Assembly (NCBI GenBank): GCA_025529335.1
Contig: JAMYHX010000007.1
Location: 124,001 to 188,000 of the forward strand
DNA length: 64,000 bases
Origin: Rhizopus sp. PT2906
Lineage: Eukaryota > Mucoromycota > Mucoromycetes > Mucorales > Rhizopodaceae
Reading direction: 5' to 3'
How positions within the stretch are numbered: position 1 is the first letter of the stretch; every line of letters starts with the position of its first letter. A model generated the notes under the pieces. The model made no database searches. It was not told the origin of the DNA and worked only from the letters and a program-made list of their open reading frames with translations. The translations under genes were made by a program, and so were the position numbers. Positions 11,354 to 23,096 of this stretch are shown one piece after another.

Positions 11354-13877
11354 ATGCCTTCAAATAGCAGTGACCAAAAGGATAGATCCTATGGCTTACA
11401 ACTAGAATCAGAAATTGAAGCCAAAGAAGAAGGCTGTGAGCAATTACCACAGGGAGTTCGATATGTAGCAGATACACGCCGTCAAAGTATCAATCCAGAA
11501 CACTTTACCAAATTCAACTTGGAGAACACTACCTTTGGACATCGAAGACATGGCTACTTGCCGATTGAAAACTATGGTATCATTGGCAATATGCGCACGA
11601 TTGCCCTCGTCGGCACAGATTCCTCCATTGATTTTTACTGCTACCCCAAATTTGATTCTCCAACCATCTTTTGCCGTGTGCTCGACAAGGATAAAGGTGG
11701 CCACTTTTCGGTCAATCCATGTACGCGATACTCAAGTAACAAGCAGATGTATTTGCCCAATAGCAACATTTTGACTACCAGATTCTTATCTGACGAAGGA
11801 GTGGCAGAGATCACCGATTTCATGCATGTACCTATTCAAGGACAAAATTTATCGACCAAGCCGCTACTACCATGGATCATCCGTAAGGTATCTGTCATTC
11901 GTGGAAAAGTAAGCTTCAGAATGGAGTGCTATCCAGCTTTCAATTTTGGAATGAATGAGCACACGACAGAGATTGTGAGAGATCAGACGTCAAAGGAACA
12001 TGAAGAGGCAGTAGGATTTGAGGCTAAGCTATACAATGATCGTGATTTACACTATTACACCGCACAGGACCGCGCTATATTCAAAACCAAGGACCTGACA
12101 ATGGATTTGCGCTATTTGGTCAAATGCGGTGAGTTCGACTGTCCCAGGGTTCAGTGCGTCATAGACCATGATGACAAGCATCATAAAGGTCCAGGCGTTT
12201 ATGCGGTATTTGAACTTCAAGAGACACAAGAGGTCGAGTTTGTCTTTCGTGAGGTGCCTAAAAAGGAGTTAGTCGATAACGAATCGCCTGTGGATAGAAA
12301 ACTACGAATAGCTATTGACCCGCCACTGACATTGAGTCTGTTGGATGCTCTGTTCAGACAGACTAGTATGTTTTGGTTAAACTGGGTCTCAGAAAGCACT
12401 TACAAAGGTCGATGGCGAGAACATGTTCTCAGAAGTGCTTTAACATTAAAATTGCTGACTTATGAACCGGTAAGTTTTGCCCTACTTTGTTGATAAAAAC
12501 TGGTTCAAATGTATTTCATCAGACAGGAGCAGTTGTTGCTAGTCCTACTTTTGGACTTCCAGAAGGTAAGTCAAGGGGAGAGACAGAGAGAAAATGTCAT
12601 AACTCACAGCCTATGCATTTTAGCTATTGGAGGGCCGCGTAATTGGGACTACCGTTATGCATGGATTCGCGACTCTTCATTCACAATCTATGCTTTCCTG
12701 AGACTAGGATTTACCAAAGAAGCTGGTCAATTTATGAAGTACATAGAAGACCGATGCAGCGGTCTGGTATACAAAATCACAGAGTGATCATACACTTATA
12801 TACTCATTGTTTCATTTCTAGAATGAAGATGGATCATTAAACATCATGTACAGTATTGACGGAGTAAAACGACTAGACGAGACAGAGCTTACTCACTTGG
12901 ACGGCTATCGAGGCTCTCGACCGGTGAGAATCGGCAATGGAGCTTATGACCATTTACAATTGGATATTTACGGAGAACTCATGGACGGCATTTACCTGTA
13001 CAACAAGTATGGCTCACCTATATCTTACGATATGTGGTGCTCAGTGCGTAAATTGGCAAACTACGTCTGTGCTAATTGGAACCAGCCTGATATGTCCATC
13101 TGGGAAGTAAGAGGAAGAAAGCAACATTTTACTTATTCGCTCGTCATGTGCTGGGTTGCTATTGATAGAGGTAAGAATGCAATACTTACAAAAGATACAT
13201 GTAGAACCCACATATTATTTGTTTACCTATAGCACTTCGATTGGCAGAGAAGAGAGTGTTCCCTTGCCCAGACAGACAAAAGTGGATGAATACACGTGAC
13301 GAAATTTATGAGCTTGTCCAAACGCGATGCTATAATAAGGAACTGCAAACATTTACCATGAGCATTGAATCGCCAGACGCCTTGGACGCTAGTACTCTGA
13401 TCATGCCACTTGTTTTCTTCTCATCACCTTCTGACCCGCGTTTACTAAACACAATCAAGCGCATTCTTTTGCCACCTGAAAAGGGTGGTCTTGTAGCCAA
13501 TGATCTCGTATTTAGATATAATTTCTTAACCACCGACGATGGCGTAGGGGGGTTAGAAGGGGCCTTTTCGATGTGTACATTCTGGCTCGTGGAAGCATTG
13601 ACAAGGGCAGGTAAATATGACAAGCGGTTGCTAACAAGAGCCGTTGTTATGTTTGAAAAAATGCTTGGATACGGCAACCATCTCGGTTTATTCTCTGAAG
13701 AAGTAGCAAGATCTGGAGAAATGTTGGGTAATTTTCCTCAAGCATTCACTCATTTATCATTCATTAGTGGTAAGTCGTTTTTTCTATTCATACATACAAG
13801 ATACTCATAAACCATTAGCTGCTTATAACTTGGATCGTGTATTGTCTGGCTCACACAGAGAAAGTGGCATATTATAA
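11354..13877 (+). CDS. Glycoside hydrolase family 15 protein (glucoamylase/trehalase-like)
   Basis: Six exons: 11354-12469, 12523-12565 (43 nt), 12624-12766, 12822-13170, 13233-13769, 13819-13877, giving 748 residues. The N-terminal beta domain starts at HGYLPIENYGIIGNMRTIAL with VGTDSSIDFYCYPKFDSPTI, the usual opening of GH15 proteins of the bacterial/fungal trehalase-glucoamylase type. The (alpha/alpha)6 barrel shows GGPRNWDYRYAWIRDSSFT, THLDGYRGSRPVRIGNGAYD and DLVFRYNFLTTDDGVGGLEG, which carry the substrate-binding and catalytic acidic residues of the family. There is no signal peptide or starch-binding domain, so an intracellular enzyme is likely. Hydrolysis of trehalose or alpha-glucans is a family inference; the substrate is not decided. 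The short terminal exon encodes NLDRVLSGSHRESGIL. Confidence 0.92.
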
Positions 13878-14177
13878 GTAGAAATGTTAAAAATAGTATA
13901 ATAAACTTTTTAATTGTGGCCAACAAAGAAAAAAAAATAAGGTACATTTCTTTACTTAAAAAAAGGGGGACTCATATTTTATCTGCTTCTTCTACTTCTT
14001 CTTATTTACATTTCTTTTACATTCGTGCGATGAAGAGTGTTCGATTTTACTACAGAAAAAAGTTTGACGACCAATACACGTTCGAACTTGAAAGCAATGC
14101 AAGTCTCACTAAATAAATGTATTATTTTGATCTAAACTATATTTATATAGCTTACTATTCATGAATTTCATGCCATC

Positions 14178-14775
14178 ATGGCCTTATTTAACCAAGTAGC
14201 AAAACGGCATCCACCACCTACCTCTAGGATGTATTATATGATGGGACTATTTATGTTGTGGATGGTAGCATTTACAGTATTTTACTATGTTTGGATAAAG
14301 TTTCATGCCAGTTATATCCTGCTTGGTTTACCTGTATTTATGCTACTTACTTCATTCATACTAGCATGGGTCAGTAAGAGACGTATGATCAAGGTACAAA
14401 ATAATACAATGAAAGAAAGAATTCATTAAAGGTGCTCATTGTTGTTTTCATAGTTTGAAAATGAAATATTACAAGTCTGTTCAAGATTGAATGCAACAGA
14501 AAATATAAGAGGAATCAATTTTAGATTTACAAGAGATGGATTGGATATTACACACTGTCGTTATTTCTATAAGCCAAATTATGTAAGTTGCAGAATAATG
14601 CCACACTATCAATGCTCACAAATGTGTATATATTATATAGGCCATAGATATTGAAATGGACGAGAGATTCACTGCCTTAAACCAGTTTCATCAGAGTAAT
14701 ATTTCAGTACCTACAACTGCATTTACAATCAATGAAAAGCAAGCATTGAGTATGTTTGACTACATTAATGTATAA
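14178..14775 (+). CDS. Small two-pass membrane protein, unknown function
   Basis: Three exons: 14178-14393, 14454-14582 and 14641-14775, 159 residues from MALFNQVAKRHPPPTS. Two hydrophobic segments lie at about residues 17-38 (MYYMMGLFMLWMVAFTVFYY) and 44-64, followed by a basic SKRR turn and a soluble C-terminal part (ENEILQVCSRLNATENIRGI). This topology suggests both termini face the cytosol, as in ER or Golgi hairpin proteins. I do not recognise the family. An upstream ATG at 14030 starts a protein-like stretch (MKSVRFYYRKKFDDQYTF) that could join this gene by an intron from 14104 (GTCTCA) to the TAG ending at 14207, replacing the first ten residues. The start is therefore uncertain. Confidence 0.7.
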
Positions 14776-14798
14776 TAAACCAAATGTTGTTACTGGTA

Positions 14799-14834
<36 letters not shown>
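14799..14834. repeat. (TTA)n microsatellite
   Basis: About twelve uninterrupted TTA/ATT units in the 3' flank between two convergent genes. Confidence 0.95.
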
Positions 14835-14835
<1 letters not shown>

Positions 14836-14889
14836 CAATTACAATTAGTATTAGCATTAGATGAATAGTAGAAATACAAGTAAATAATT

Positions 14890-16343
14890 TTAAGAACTTT
14901 TCTTTTGTGCATAACAGAAGTGGATATTTTCAAATGTTTTGTACTCGTCAGCTTCTCTCCAACATTGTTTTAACCTCTCCATATATTCCTTTTCATTTAT
15001 ATCCCAAAGATCACATAGCAATGGCCCCAGTGCTCTATAATAAGCTTTCCAAGATTGTATGGTTAACTGTCCAAGCTAAAGGAAGGGATCAGTACTATAT
15101 CCTTTTTTATTTTTATTGTCTTTTACCTTTCCTGCCCATTGACCTCCTGGACATGATACAAACATGGAAGATATATGAATGAATTGATCTATTTCCTTTA
15201 ATTTTTCCTTCAGATTCCTTCCGATGAATGGATCTTGATGACGTTGTTGCATTAACTCAATTAGCTTCTGATTAAACTCTTTTGTATTAGGCCCTGGCCT
15301 ATGTATCTCAACGTCTGCTTCAACCCACTCGATCCATCCACCAGGTTTCAGCACACGATTTAATTCTGATAAGACGTCATCCCATTGCTCTATGCTGATT
15401 GCTTGATTCATGAATCTGCCACAGATGTGTCAGCACGTGTAGCATACGATTAAGTTACAAACTTACCGCATGAAAATATAATCAAATGAACTATCCTCAA
15501 ATGGTAACTTGTTCAAAATGTTGGATTGATAAAATGCGCAATTGGTTGGCTTAATATCTCGTGGAAAGAGTGGAGCCATGTCGATGCCAGTGATTACTGA
15601 TTTTGGATATTCTCCTGCGATCTCCATAGACCAAGCACCTGGACCACATCCAACATCTAATACTCTACCACCCTTTCGCAGCAAGTCATGTACCGGTGCT
15701 AAGTAGTTTCTAAAGCACACACATACATATCATTTAGAACAATCCAAAAAAAAAAAAACAAGCAAATAAAAACTCACCCTTGAATAGCAAATCGTATCAT
15801 AAAGTGTTGTAAATGCAGTCTATCTACTTCTTCGTCATCACAAGGTAATAGATAACTACTATTACTCGCTATTCGGTATGTCCTGTTTTGTATTGTCGCA
15901 TAATTATAGTCCCTTTCATCGTCTTGTATGGTATATCTTGGTGTATCAATACTTGTAGAACAAGGGTCATTCTCGGAATAATGATCGATTGAATGAAATG
16001 AGGACGTGGTAGTCAGAGGGTGGATATATCTTTGTGATTGAAATGTTGAGCAAGAGGAAGTTGCCAACTGAACGTGGGGTATATCGCCTTTTATAAGAGG
16101 ACTGCTTGGTGTGGTATTGTTTCGAAAAAAGAACTTTCTAAGCTGCTTTCTTCTTGTAGGGTCAACTGCTGCAGGTGAAGACTGTTTTCTGGGCTTTATG
16201 CGGTCATGTTCGTTACTAATAGACGGTAAAGAGTATTGCCTCTTGAAGGGATCTTGACTATTACTGTCGTGTATTTCTTTCATATTATCTAAGCAGGGAT
16301 CATTACTGCCATGTTGATCAATGCGAGATGTCTGATTGCCCAT
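14890..16343 (-). CDS. SAM-dependent methyltransferase with N-terminal extension
   Basis: Four exons: 16343-15778, 15709-15467, 15415-15127, 15075-14890, 427 residues. The class I methyltransferase fold starts near residue 190: motif I GGRVLDVGCGPGAWSMEIA, the acidic residue after strand 2 in VITGIDMAPLFP, motif II LPFEDSSFDYIFMR, and the post-motif LNRVLKPGGWIEWVEADVEI. The family is the fungal LaeA-like/UbiE-type group; the substrate cannot be told. Residues 1-185 are low-complexity Ser/Thr/Arg-rich without a domain. The chosen start gives MGNQTSRI: Gly2 and Ser6 fit the N-myristoyltransferase consensus, which would tether the enzyme to membranes. An open frame extends upstream to 16442, but through T-rich leader sequence. 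Confidence 0.88.
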
Positions 16344-18074
16344 GATTGACACTTTATATTTAAGAAAAAAGAAAAAGAAATAGAAAAAAGAAGCTTGGAT
16401 TTCTTTTTTTAATATTAAAATACAATGAAAAGTATTACACACACGATGCTTTATGTAAATTAAAGTTGATGAAAAGAGAAACCAAGAACGATTTTAGATT
16501 AAAACTCCGATGTTCCTTTATTATACAAGTCAATTCGTTTTTAATGAAATAAACAATACACGTTTCTACTTGTTGACATAACAGAATGTGAAGAAATAAA
16601 GTCAGTCTATTGCAAAAAAAAAAAAAAAACAAGATAAAATAAAAACAATAAAAAGTGTAAAAAGTCAGGGAACTGACTACGCCCTTTGGAGTTAGACCTA
16701 AAATAAGCATTAAACAGATATAAAAATATTTACCATAACAAAGCCTCGCTCTGACTAATTTTTTGACTCCACTAAAAACTCCATCATCAAAAGGACAGTT
16801 GCTTGTATGCCTTTGATTTCAAGAAACAGATACATTGACATCATGAAGATTGGCCTGAAATAGAATGATTACAGATGATAATCATCCTTTTCCTCATTCT
16901 CAAAAGCAATAAAAATGGAAAAATACAACATATGCTCTTTAAACAAACTATTTACTAGGTTCGGCATAACTTTTGGAAAGTTGATGTCGGATTTTTTATC
17001 TTGTTAGCCTAAAACTAAGTTAGTTATTTAAAATGTTTCTGCCTCATCACCGTTGTTTTGAAAGTCATCATGCTAGCTTATAGAGCAGGCTTGAGAATGC
17101 ATATGAGGCTGTGTTGTATTCAGTTTCAAATTGAAATAGTCAAATCAGTCGATGGCCTGTGCTGGTGACAGCATTTATACCATCATTGTTCTTTTTCTTA
17201 TTTTCATCAGATGCGATATAAAACACGTTAATAAAACAAGAAATATACACGATTATGCACTTGACTGTAATTCTTATTGTTGTAAGAATGGATGTGCAAC
17301 CTGAATGTTCTGGCTCATCCTAAGATTGCCTTTTCTAAGCATGTCTTCACTAATGAGAAAAGTGTGACTATTAAGAAAAGATAAAGCTTCATAACACGTC
17401 TCGTACAACCCAATCAAGCAGGTGAGTGCGCTTTATGTGAGTACAAAGAATCATGCAGCCTACATCCTTTCAGCTTGAGGTAATCGTCTTTATATGTCTC
17501 TTAATATTTTAAATAATTTAACAAATGTTTGGCTAATGTGTCTAATTTTTATTGGTTAAACATTATATAAATCTTTGATGGTCGTTTTCAACTAAGGTTT
17601 GAATTGTGGTTAAATGATTATCCTAATTACACCTTGTTTTTTGAAATTGGGTTATCCAAAAAAGGCAATTCATTTGCTTACTCTTTTTATTATAGTGTTG
17701 GATACACAGTTATCCGGAAATGATTGGCAGGTAAAGTAATGATGAATAATGAAGCGAAATCTTCGAATAAGTGCCTTTGAGTTATAAAGTTCGCTAGCAC
17801 CCTCAAGGAAGCAGTAATTGAATAATGAGTGACTACAACCGTTCAATAATGCATGAATATCGCCCAATAGAGTTAATGAAGCGATTATACCATGATTGCC
17901 ATATTCGTATAAATGCTAACAAAGATTTTGAGCTGTGCAATGATCAAACAACAGATAAAAAGAACTTGCTTTATTTAACATATGATGATTAAGTTATGTG
18001 TAGAAAAGGAAATAAGCTTTACAGGCAATAGTGTTGAGTACTGTTCTTGCACTTCCTATCCACTCTTTTTGACG
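16344..18074. other. Intergenic, no gene supported
   Basis: AT-rich DNA between the methyltransferase start and repeat copy B. It holds a 15-base A run near 16615-16629 and a minus-strand open stretch near 17670-17867 (HALLNGCSHSLFNYCFLEGA) without splice context or recognisable domain, possibly a relic. Confidence 0.5.
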
Positions 18075-18425
18075 TTGTTGCTCGAAGCAGAGGTGACCTC
18101 ATTGAGACCAGAATTAGCGCATTCTCTTAAAAAAAACAAACAGGATATCACATAGGTTATCTAAATAGCCATATATTCCCTGTAGCTCATTTATGGGCAT
18201 CGGGAGCTTAATATGATCCAGCTCCGTCATCAAGTATATGTCTTCTGTTGGCCTCGTCATTAGATAAAATGTTAAATGTGTGTCAACTGCTTGGATTAGG
18301 ATCATTAACTTTAAGCAGTTGGTCTCAATTGCACTTTTGTCAAATACATCCAACAGCAAAAGGTCAGCGTTTGCCTTTCTGTGGTTTTTGGATTCAGCAA
18401 TTTTCTTCGCTTCCATAAAGCCCAC

Positions 18426-18476
<51 letters not shown>

Positions 18477-18680
18477 TTGTTGTTGGTGTAAGATTCTTTC
18501 ACTTGGATAAGCACGTCTGGCTGTCTTTTCTGAAACCTGAAGCTGTGATGATTGGCACTTCAGACGTGGTACTTGTGATACTGTCAGTGAATAGGGTGGG
18601 TTTACCTCGGAAGCATAAGAATACCACAAGGCGGAAGAAGACCTTTTGTGGTCATTTATGAACAAAGAAAAGAAAGAGGT
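18075..18680 (-). repeat. Dispersed ~600-bp repeat, copy B (inverted)
   Basis: Inverted, near-identical partner of 10402-11003. On the minus strand its homopolymer is 48 A (18475-18428), two longer than in copy A. With this length the upstream and downstream frames join into a single open frame of 191 codons (18689-18114): MPRTSFFSLFINDHKRSSS, then a poly-Lys run, then TVGFMEAKKIAES to FFKRMR. The first residues lie outside the repeat. Whether this frame is expressed is unknown; the poly-Lys stretch argues that the homopolymer is not normally translated. Identity beyond the homopolymer implies recent duplication or gene conversion. Confidence 0.85.
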
Positions 18681-19723
18681 TCGTGGCAAAAGGAGAAATT
18701 GATTTTTATATGCAAGAATAATGTTTTCAACCAGTTACATCTTATGAGCTATACTAATATGATGCGTCATCAACTACAACAGACAACATATATCATGATG
18801 TAACAGTAACAGGAGGCATATATATGCAAACGAAAATAAACATGCCATTTCAAAACAAAGGTGGTTTTGACTCAATATTCTTTATGCTTCTGGCATTTTC
18901 CTATAGTCAAGTTACCATTAAAACAAACACAGATACACAATATACATCAAGACTTAAAGAGTACTTCATACATCTTAAAAAAGTTAAATTAAAAAGCTGC
19001 AGGGATAACTTATTAAGAATTTATTTGCTATGTAAAAGAAACAATAAATCATACGCAAATGAAATATCGCCTTCTTTATTAGAAAAGGATATATAAAAGT
19101 CCTAGCCTTAGTTAGGGATCAGGCTGACACTTTAGAAACCCATCATCCAGGGTCAATCAGTAAATAAAAAATACAAAGGAGATGGTATCGAGAACGTTCA
19201 AATGCAGTTGCAAAGCAAAACAGTGAACTATTTTACGAGAACCACAAATTACTAGTTACATAGGCAACTTTATAATCTGCCAGCAGGATCATCTAACACT
19301 GAGTAAGTAATAAGTACTTGCCTAAGTTATCAGCCAGTACGCAAGCTAAGAGTTCAGTGTGAAGAGAAGAGTAAAGAAAGAAGAAACAATTATGTGGTAA
19401 TCAGCATTTATTTAAAAGGCCACACTCATTTTATGGACTCCTTTATACCAAATATACCTGCATAGTGTAATCCACAAATCAGTTCAATTGTCCTAAAGAA
19501 AAACTTGACGGAAAGACCGTTTGGGAAACTTAGAAGGTTCAAAGTCTCCAATAATCTTTACTGCTATTCTGACCCACCATAAATCATACTCTGTAGATCA
19601 GAAGCCTCTTTTACCTTTCTATACATAACTGATAACCTCTTGGGAGAGGGATCTTTGAGAGCAGCTAGATGGCATGAAAGAACATTTTGCAATAATGTAA
19701 AAAAAAAGGAAGCTTGTAATCAT
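18681..19723. other. Intergenic, no gene supported
   Basis: AT-rich DNA downstream of fumarylacetoacetase. One open frame of 90 codons (18824-19096) is Lys/Ile/Asn-rich, as expected by chance at this base composition. I see no repeat or RNA gene. Confidence 0.5.
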
Positions 19724-21386
19724 TTATTGATTGGCAGCGTATAAACAGGGCAAAACCTTTCCACTACATTCACCAAAGCCAATGCGGTATTGTCCGTTCT
19801 TGCATTCACCTGTGATCTTTACTTCATCTCCATCCTCTAAGAATAGACGCTCGACGCCATTTTCAAAATGAATCTTGTCTCTTCCACTCCATGTGATTTC
19901 AAGCAGTGAACCAAAGGAGCCCTTTTCCTATACCAAGTATTAGATTTCATCTTTATTATATATAGTTATATATAAACTTACGGGTCCAGAGATGGTTCCG
20001 GTGGCACCCATGTCACCTGGCCTCAGGTTACAGCCATTGACTGTGTGGTGAGCTAATTGTTGAGTGATGGACCAGTACATGTATTTGAGGTTAGATACGG
20101 CCACAGTTTCGAATTTAGATGAGCCGGCAGCTAGGTTTACGTGTTAGTCGTTCCTTTATATACCACTGGTGCGACTTACGCTTGATTTCAACGTTCAAAT
20201 TGACATCGTATGCAGAAGGTTGCTTTTCTTGAAGATAGGGCAAGGGCTCAGGAGAGGATTGAGATGGTCCATCAACAAGGAAAGGTTCAAGAGCATCCAG
20301 AGTGACGATCCATGGTGAAATTGTAGTACCAAAGCTCTTACCTAAGAAGGGACCAAGAGGAACGTATTCCCAGGCTTGAATATCACGAGCTAGTAAAAAA
20401 AAAAAAAAAAAAAGAAAGTTAGTAGACCAGGCCAATACGCGTCTATAATAACCTACCACTCCAATCATTGACCAAGACAAGACCAAAGATGTGATCCTTT
20501 GCATCCTTAATTTCAACTCTTTCACCAAGCTTATTGCCAGTACCAACAAACCATCCCTACACGAATATTTAGAACATACTCTGAGTTATTTTTTCTCTTG
20601 ACTTTACCACTTCTAATTCAATATCTAATCTAACAGAGGGACCGAATACGGGTGCCTTGGCATCCTTGGCTGGAAGACGCTGTCCAGCAGGTCGACGAAT
20701 ATCAGTTCCAGAAACAACCACGGATGATGCACGGCCGTGGTAACCGACGGGAATGTGGAGCCAATTGGGTTGAAGAGCATTATCTTTACCACGGAACATG
20801 ATACCAACATTGGTAGCATGTTCACGGGAGCAATAGAAATCTGTGTAGTCTCTAAAGTTTTTTATCAGTCATTGTTTGTCCTAATCAAAAGTCTAGTTCA
20901 TACCCGATCTGCGCTGGCAAGTGCATTTTAACAGAAGAAAGAGGAATAAGAGCCTTTTCCAAGAGTTGGCTGTTGTCTCTTAACGTAGGTTCATCCTTAG
21001 ATAAGAGTTTTTGAATCCTTAATCTTGTTTCTCTCCACACAGGACGTCCCAAGGACATGAATGTGTTTAAGGATGGCTTCAAAAAAATTAATAGCGTGTC
21101 TCTCTATATTCTCTCTATTAATATTACCTCACTGAAAACTTTGACAGGATCTTCCAATCCGGCGATTTGATTCAACAAACCAGCTTTAGCGATTTCAGAC
21201 AAGTCGAGAGCATAGTCTCCAATGGCTGTAGCAGCGCGTGGTTCTTGCTAATATTCATATTAATCAAACTGTTTCCAGAAATATGTTTATATATACCTTC
21301 TCGGCGGTAGAAATGATACCAAATGGAATATTTTGAATTGGGAAGTCAGAGTTTTGGGACACAGTAACGAAGCTTTCAGTGGACAT
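19724..21386 (-). CDS. FAH: Fumarylacetoacetase
   Basis: Eight exons: 21386-21297, 21247-21128, 21076-20904, 20851-20608, 20556-20457, 20389-20180, 20130-19982, 19927-19724, giving 429 residues, the usual length. It hydrolyses fumarylacetoacetate to fumarate and acetoacetate, the last step of tyrosine/phenylalanine degradation. The N-terminal domain begins ESFVTVSQNSDFPIQNIPFG. The catalytic domain shows DYTDFYCSREHATNVG (metal and catalytic His), HIPVGYHGRASSVVVSGTDI, DIELEV with GTGNKLGERV, and LVNDWSARDIQAWEYVPLGP. The C-terminal part has HTVNGCNLRPGDMGATGTIS and FLEDGDEVKITG. All junctions restore continuous family sequence. One intron (20456-20390) has a long T tract before its acceptor. 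Other tyrosine-pathway genes are not adjacent. Confidence 0.96.
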
Positions 21387-22119
21387 GGTGTAAAGTTGGT
21401 GGAAAGGGAGAAGAAAAGCACAAATAGAGTAAATTGTTTATAACTGCAAAAAAACGACAGGTCAGCTGACCGTGGTATAATAAAGTTGATCTGTGTAACC
21501 AGGAATTAGGGCGCTATGTGCGGATCCCGGTTATTGACAGCCAAGTAGTCAATGAGGACTTAAAAGTCATTTAGAGATCAAGATTGTATGAAGGTTGAAA
21601 TGAATATGTTTATATAATGAGCTTTTTCTAGTTATTATAATAAGAAAAAAAGGGCAACCTGAAAGATAATCGGCCAAAAGGAGTTTGTGTGGTGTTTTAA
21701 TTCAAACAAAACCCTGAGAAATAAAAAATATTTGCATCCGTTCACGATTGAATGTGTATAAAACTTGTGTCAAACAACTCAAGATTGTAAGTCGCGTTAT
21801 TCTTATTAACAAAGGAGAAATATAACAACAACTATGACATTGCTTTTCTGTCGCAAATCACTTATAAGTGCATTCATCATTTGTTATTGTATCCATGTCA
21901 TGTTTCCTCATATCCATTGATATGAATGTGTTTATCTTCTTATTATTGTATCCCTTTCAGTATGCATGTCGACAAAAAGTTAACCTATATCCAATCGTAT
22001 CGTACTTAAAATGCAAGAATTTAAGAATGTACGGGTTTATTTTAATATAAGATAAGAATAATGATAAATAATACAATATAAGAAAGCACTCTTGTTCTAG
22101 CATTTTATATCTAAGTTTA
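21387..22119. other. Intergenic, no gene supported
   Basis: FAH promoter side and 3' flank of the iron transporter. AT-rich; short open frames on both strands near 21868-22154 overlap each other and look fortuitous. Confidence 0.5.
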
Positions 22120-23096
22120 CTACTGTTCCTGAGGTAAAAGATAAACAATACCATAACTTGCGCCTGCTGCTACAGCGCCAATCAATAATGTTTGGAATGC
22201 GCCCGAGATAGCACCCTTTGGATTAACTAATCTGCTCTTGATATATCCAAATATTAACAATGTCAATGAGGTAACAGCAATAGAAGCATATAAGCCAATG
22301 GTTGCATCGTCAATAAAGAAGTAAGGAATTAAAGGAATCAATCCACCGATAAAGTAGGAGAAGCCAATTGTCAACGCGGAAATCTAAAAAAAAAAGAAGT
22401 TAGCGACACCAAAGACTCGCTTTTTTGTTTCTAGTTTTTACCCAACTACGATGAGGATCTGGCATTTCCAAATTCAACTCAAACTTCATCATGAAATCAA
22501 CAAATTTTTGAGGATCACTCTTTAGCTTTTCAATAAGAGGCTGAATTGTTTCTCGATCAAGACCATAAGGCTCTAAAATTTCAACAATTTCTTCTTCTTC
22601 GTCTTGTGGACATTCTTCTACTTCAAGTTCTTCTCTAATACGTTCAGTTCGATAGTGTTCCATTTCTGCTCTAGCAGCTAAATAACCTCCCAAACCCATA
22701 GAAATTGCTCCACTACACATCAAGAAAATATATATGAATACCCTTTTAGAAAATTATAGTCTCACAAATATTACCTCACAAGTTCTATGAAGAGATATTA
22801 ATAACCTAGCTTAAAGTCGATATACTTATCTTACCAGCTGCACCGCCATAGATAACAATCTTGGAACTACCAAGGGAAGAAAGACCAGCAGCCAAAGCAA
22901 AGGGTACAGTTAAACCGTCTAATGAGCATTTAGCTGAGTAACGTGTTCATTGTTTTATGCTTGTTCTCATTTTACCAGAAAGACCAATAATAGTATCGCG
23001 CACTATTTCTGCTGATTCAAAATGTTCTTCCAAGTGACGGTAAGTAGCTGCTTCATGAGAGGGTCTTCGGCGAAGTTTGTTGATAAGTGCAGACAT
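22120..23096 (-). CDS. Vacuolar iron transporter, Ccc1/VIT family
   Basis: Five exons: 23096-22976, 22918-22835, a 10-nt exon 22784-22775, 22712-22442 and 22383-22120, giving 249 residues. The family exports cytosolic Fe2+/Mn2+ into the vacuole in exchange for protons. The first membrane segment region reads ESAEIVRDTIIGLSDGLTVP, then FALAAGLSSLGSSKIV and GAISMGLGGYLAARAE. A cytosolic metal-binding loop follows with many acidic residues (EEVECPQDEEEE-like cluster). The C-terminal helices are ALTIGFSYFIGGLIPLIPYF, LYASIAVTSLTLLIFGYIKS and GAVAAGASYGIVYLLP. The microexon supplies the residues E-L-V-S between GGAA and GAISMG; without it the family segment and reading frame are lost. It is compact compared with yeast Ccc1 because the N-terminal extension is short. 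Confidence 0.9.

Noticed and set aside
10402..18680. Terminal inverted repeats of one large 8.3-kb transposon
   Set aside because: The inverted repeats enclose ordinary host genes and no transposase was seen, so two separate copies of a dispersed repeat are more likely.
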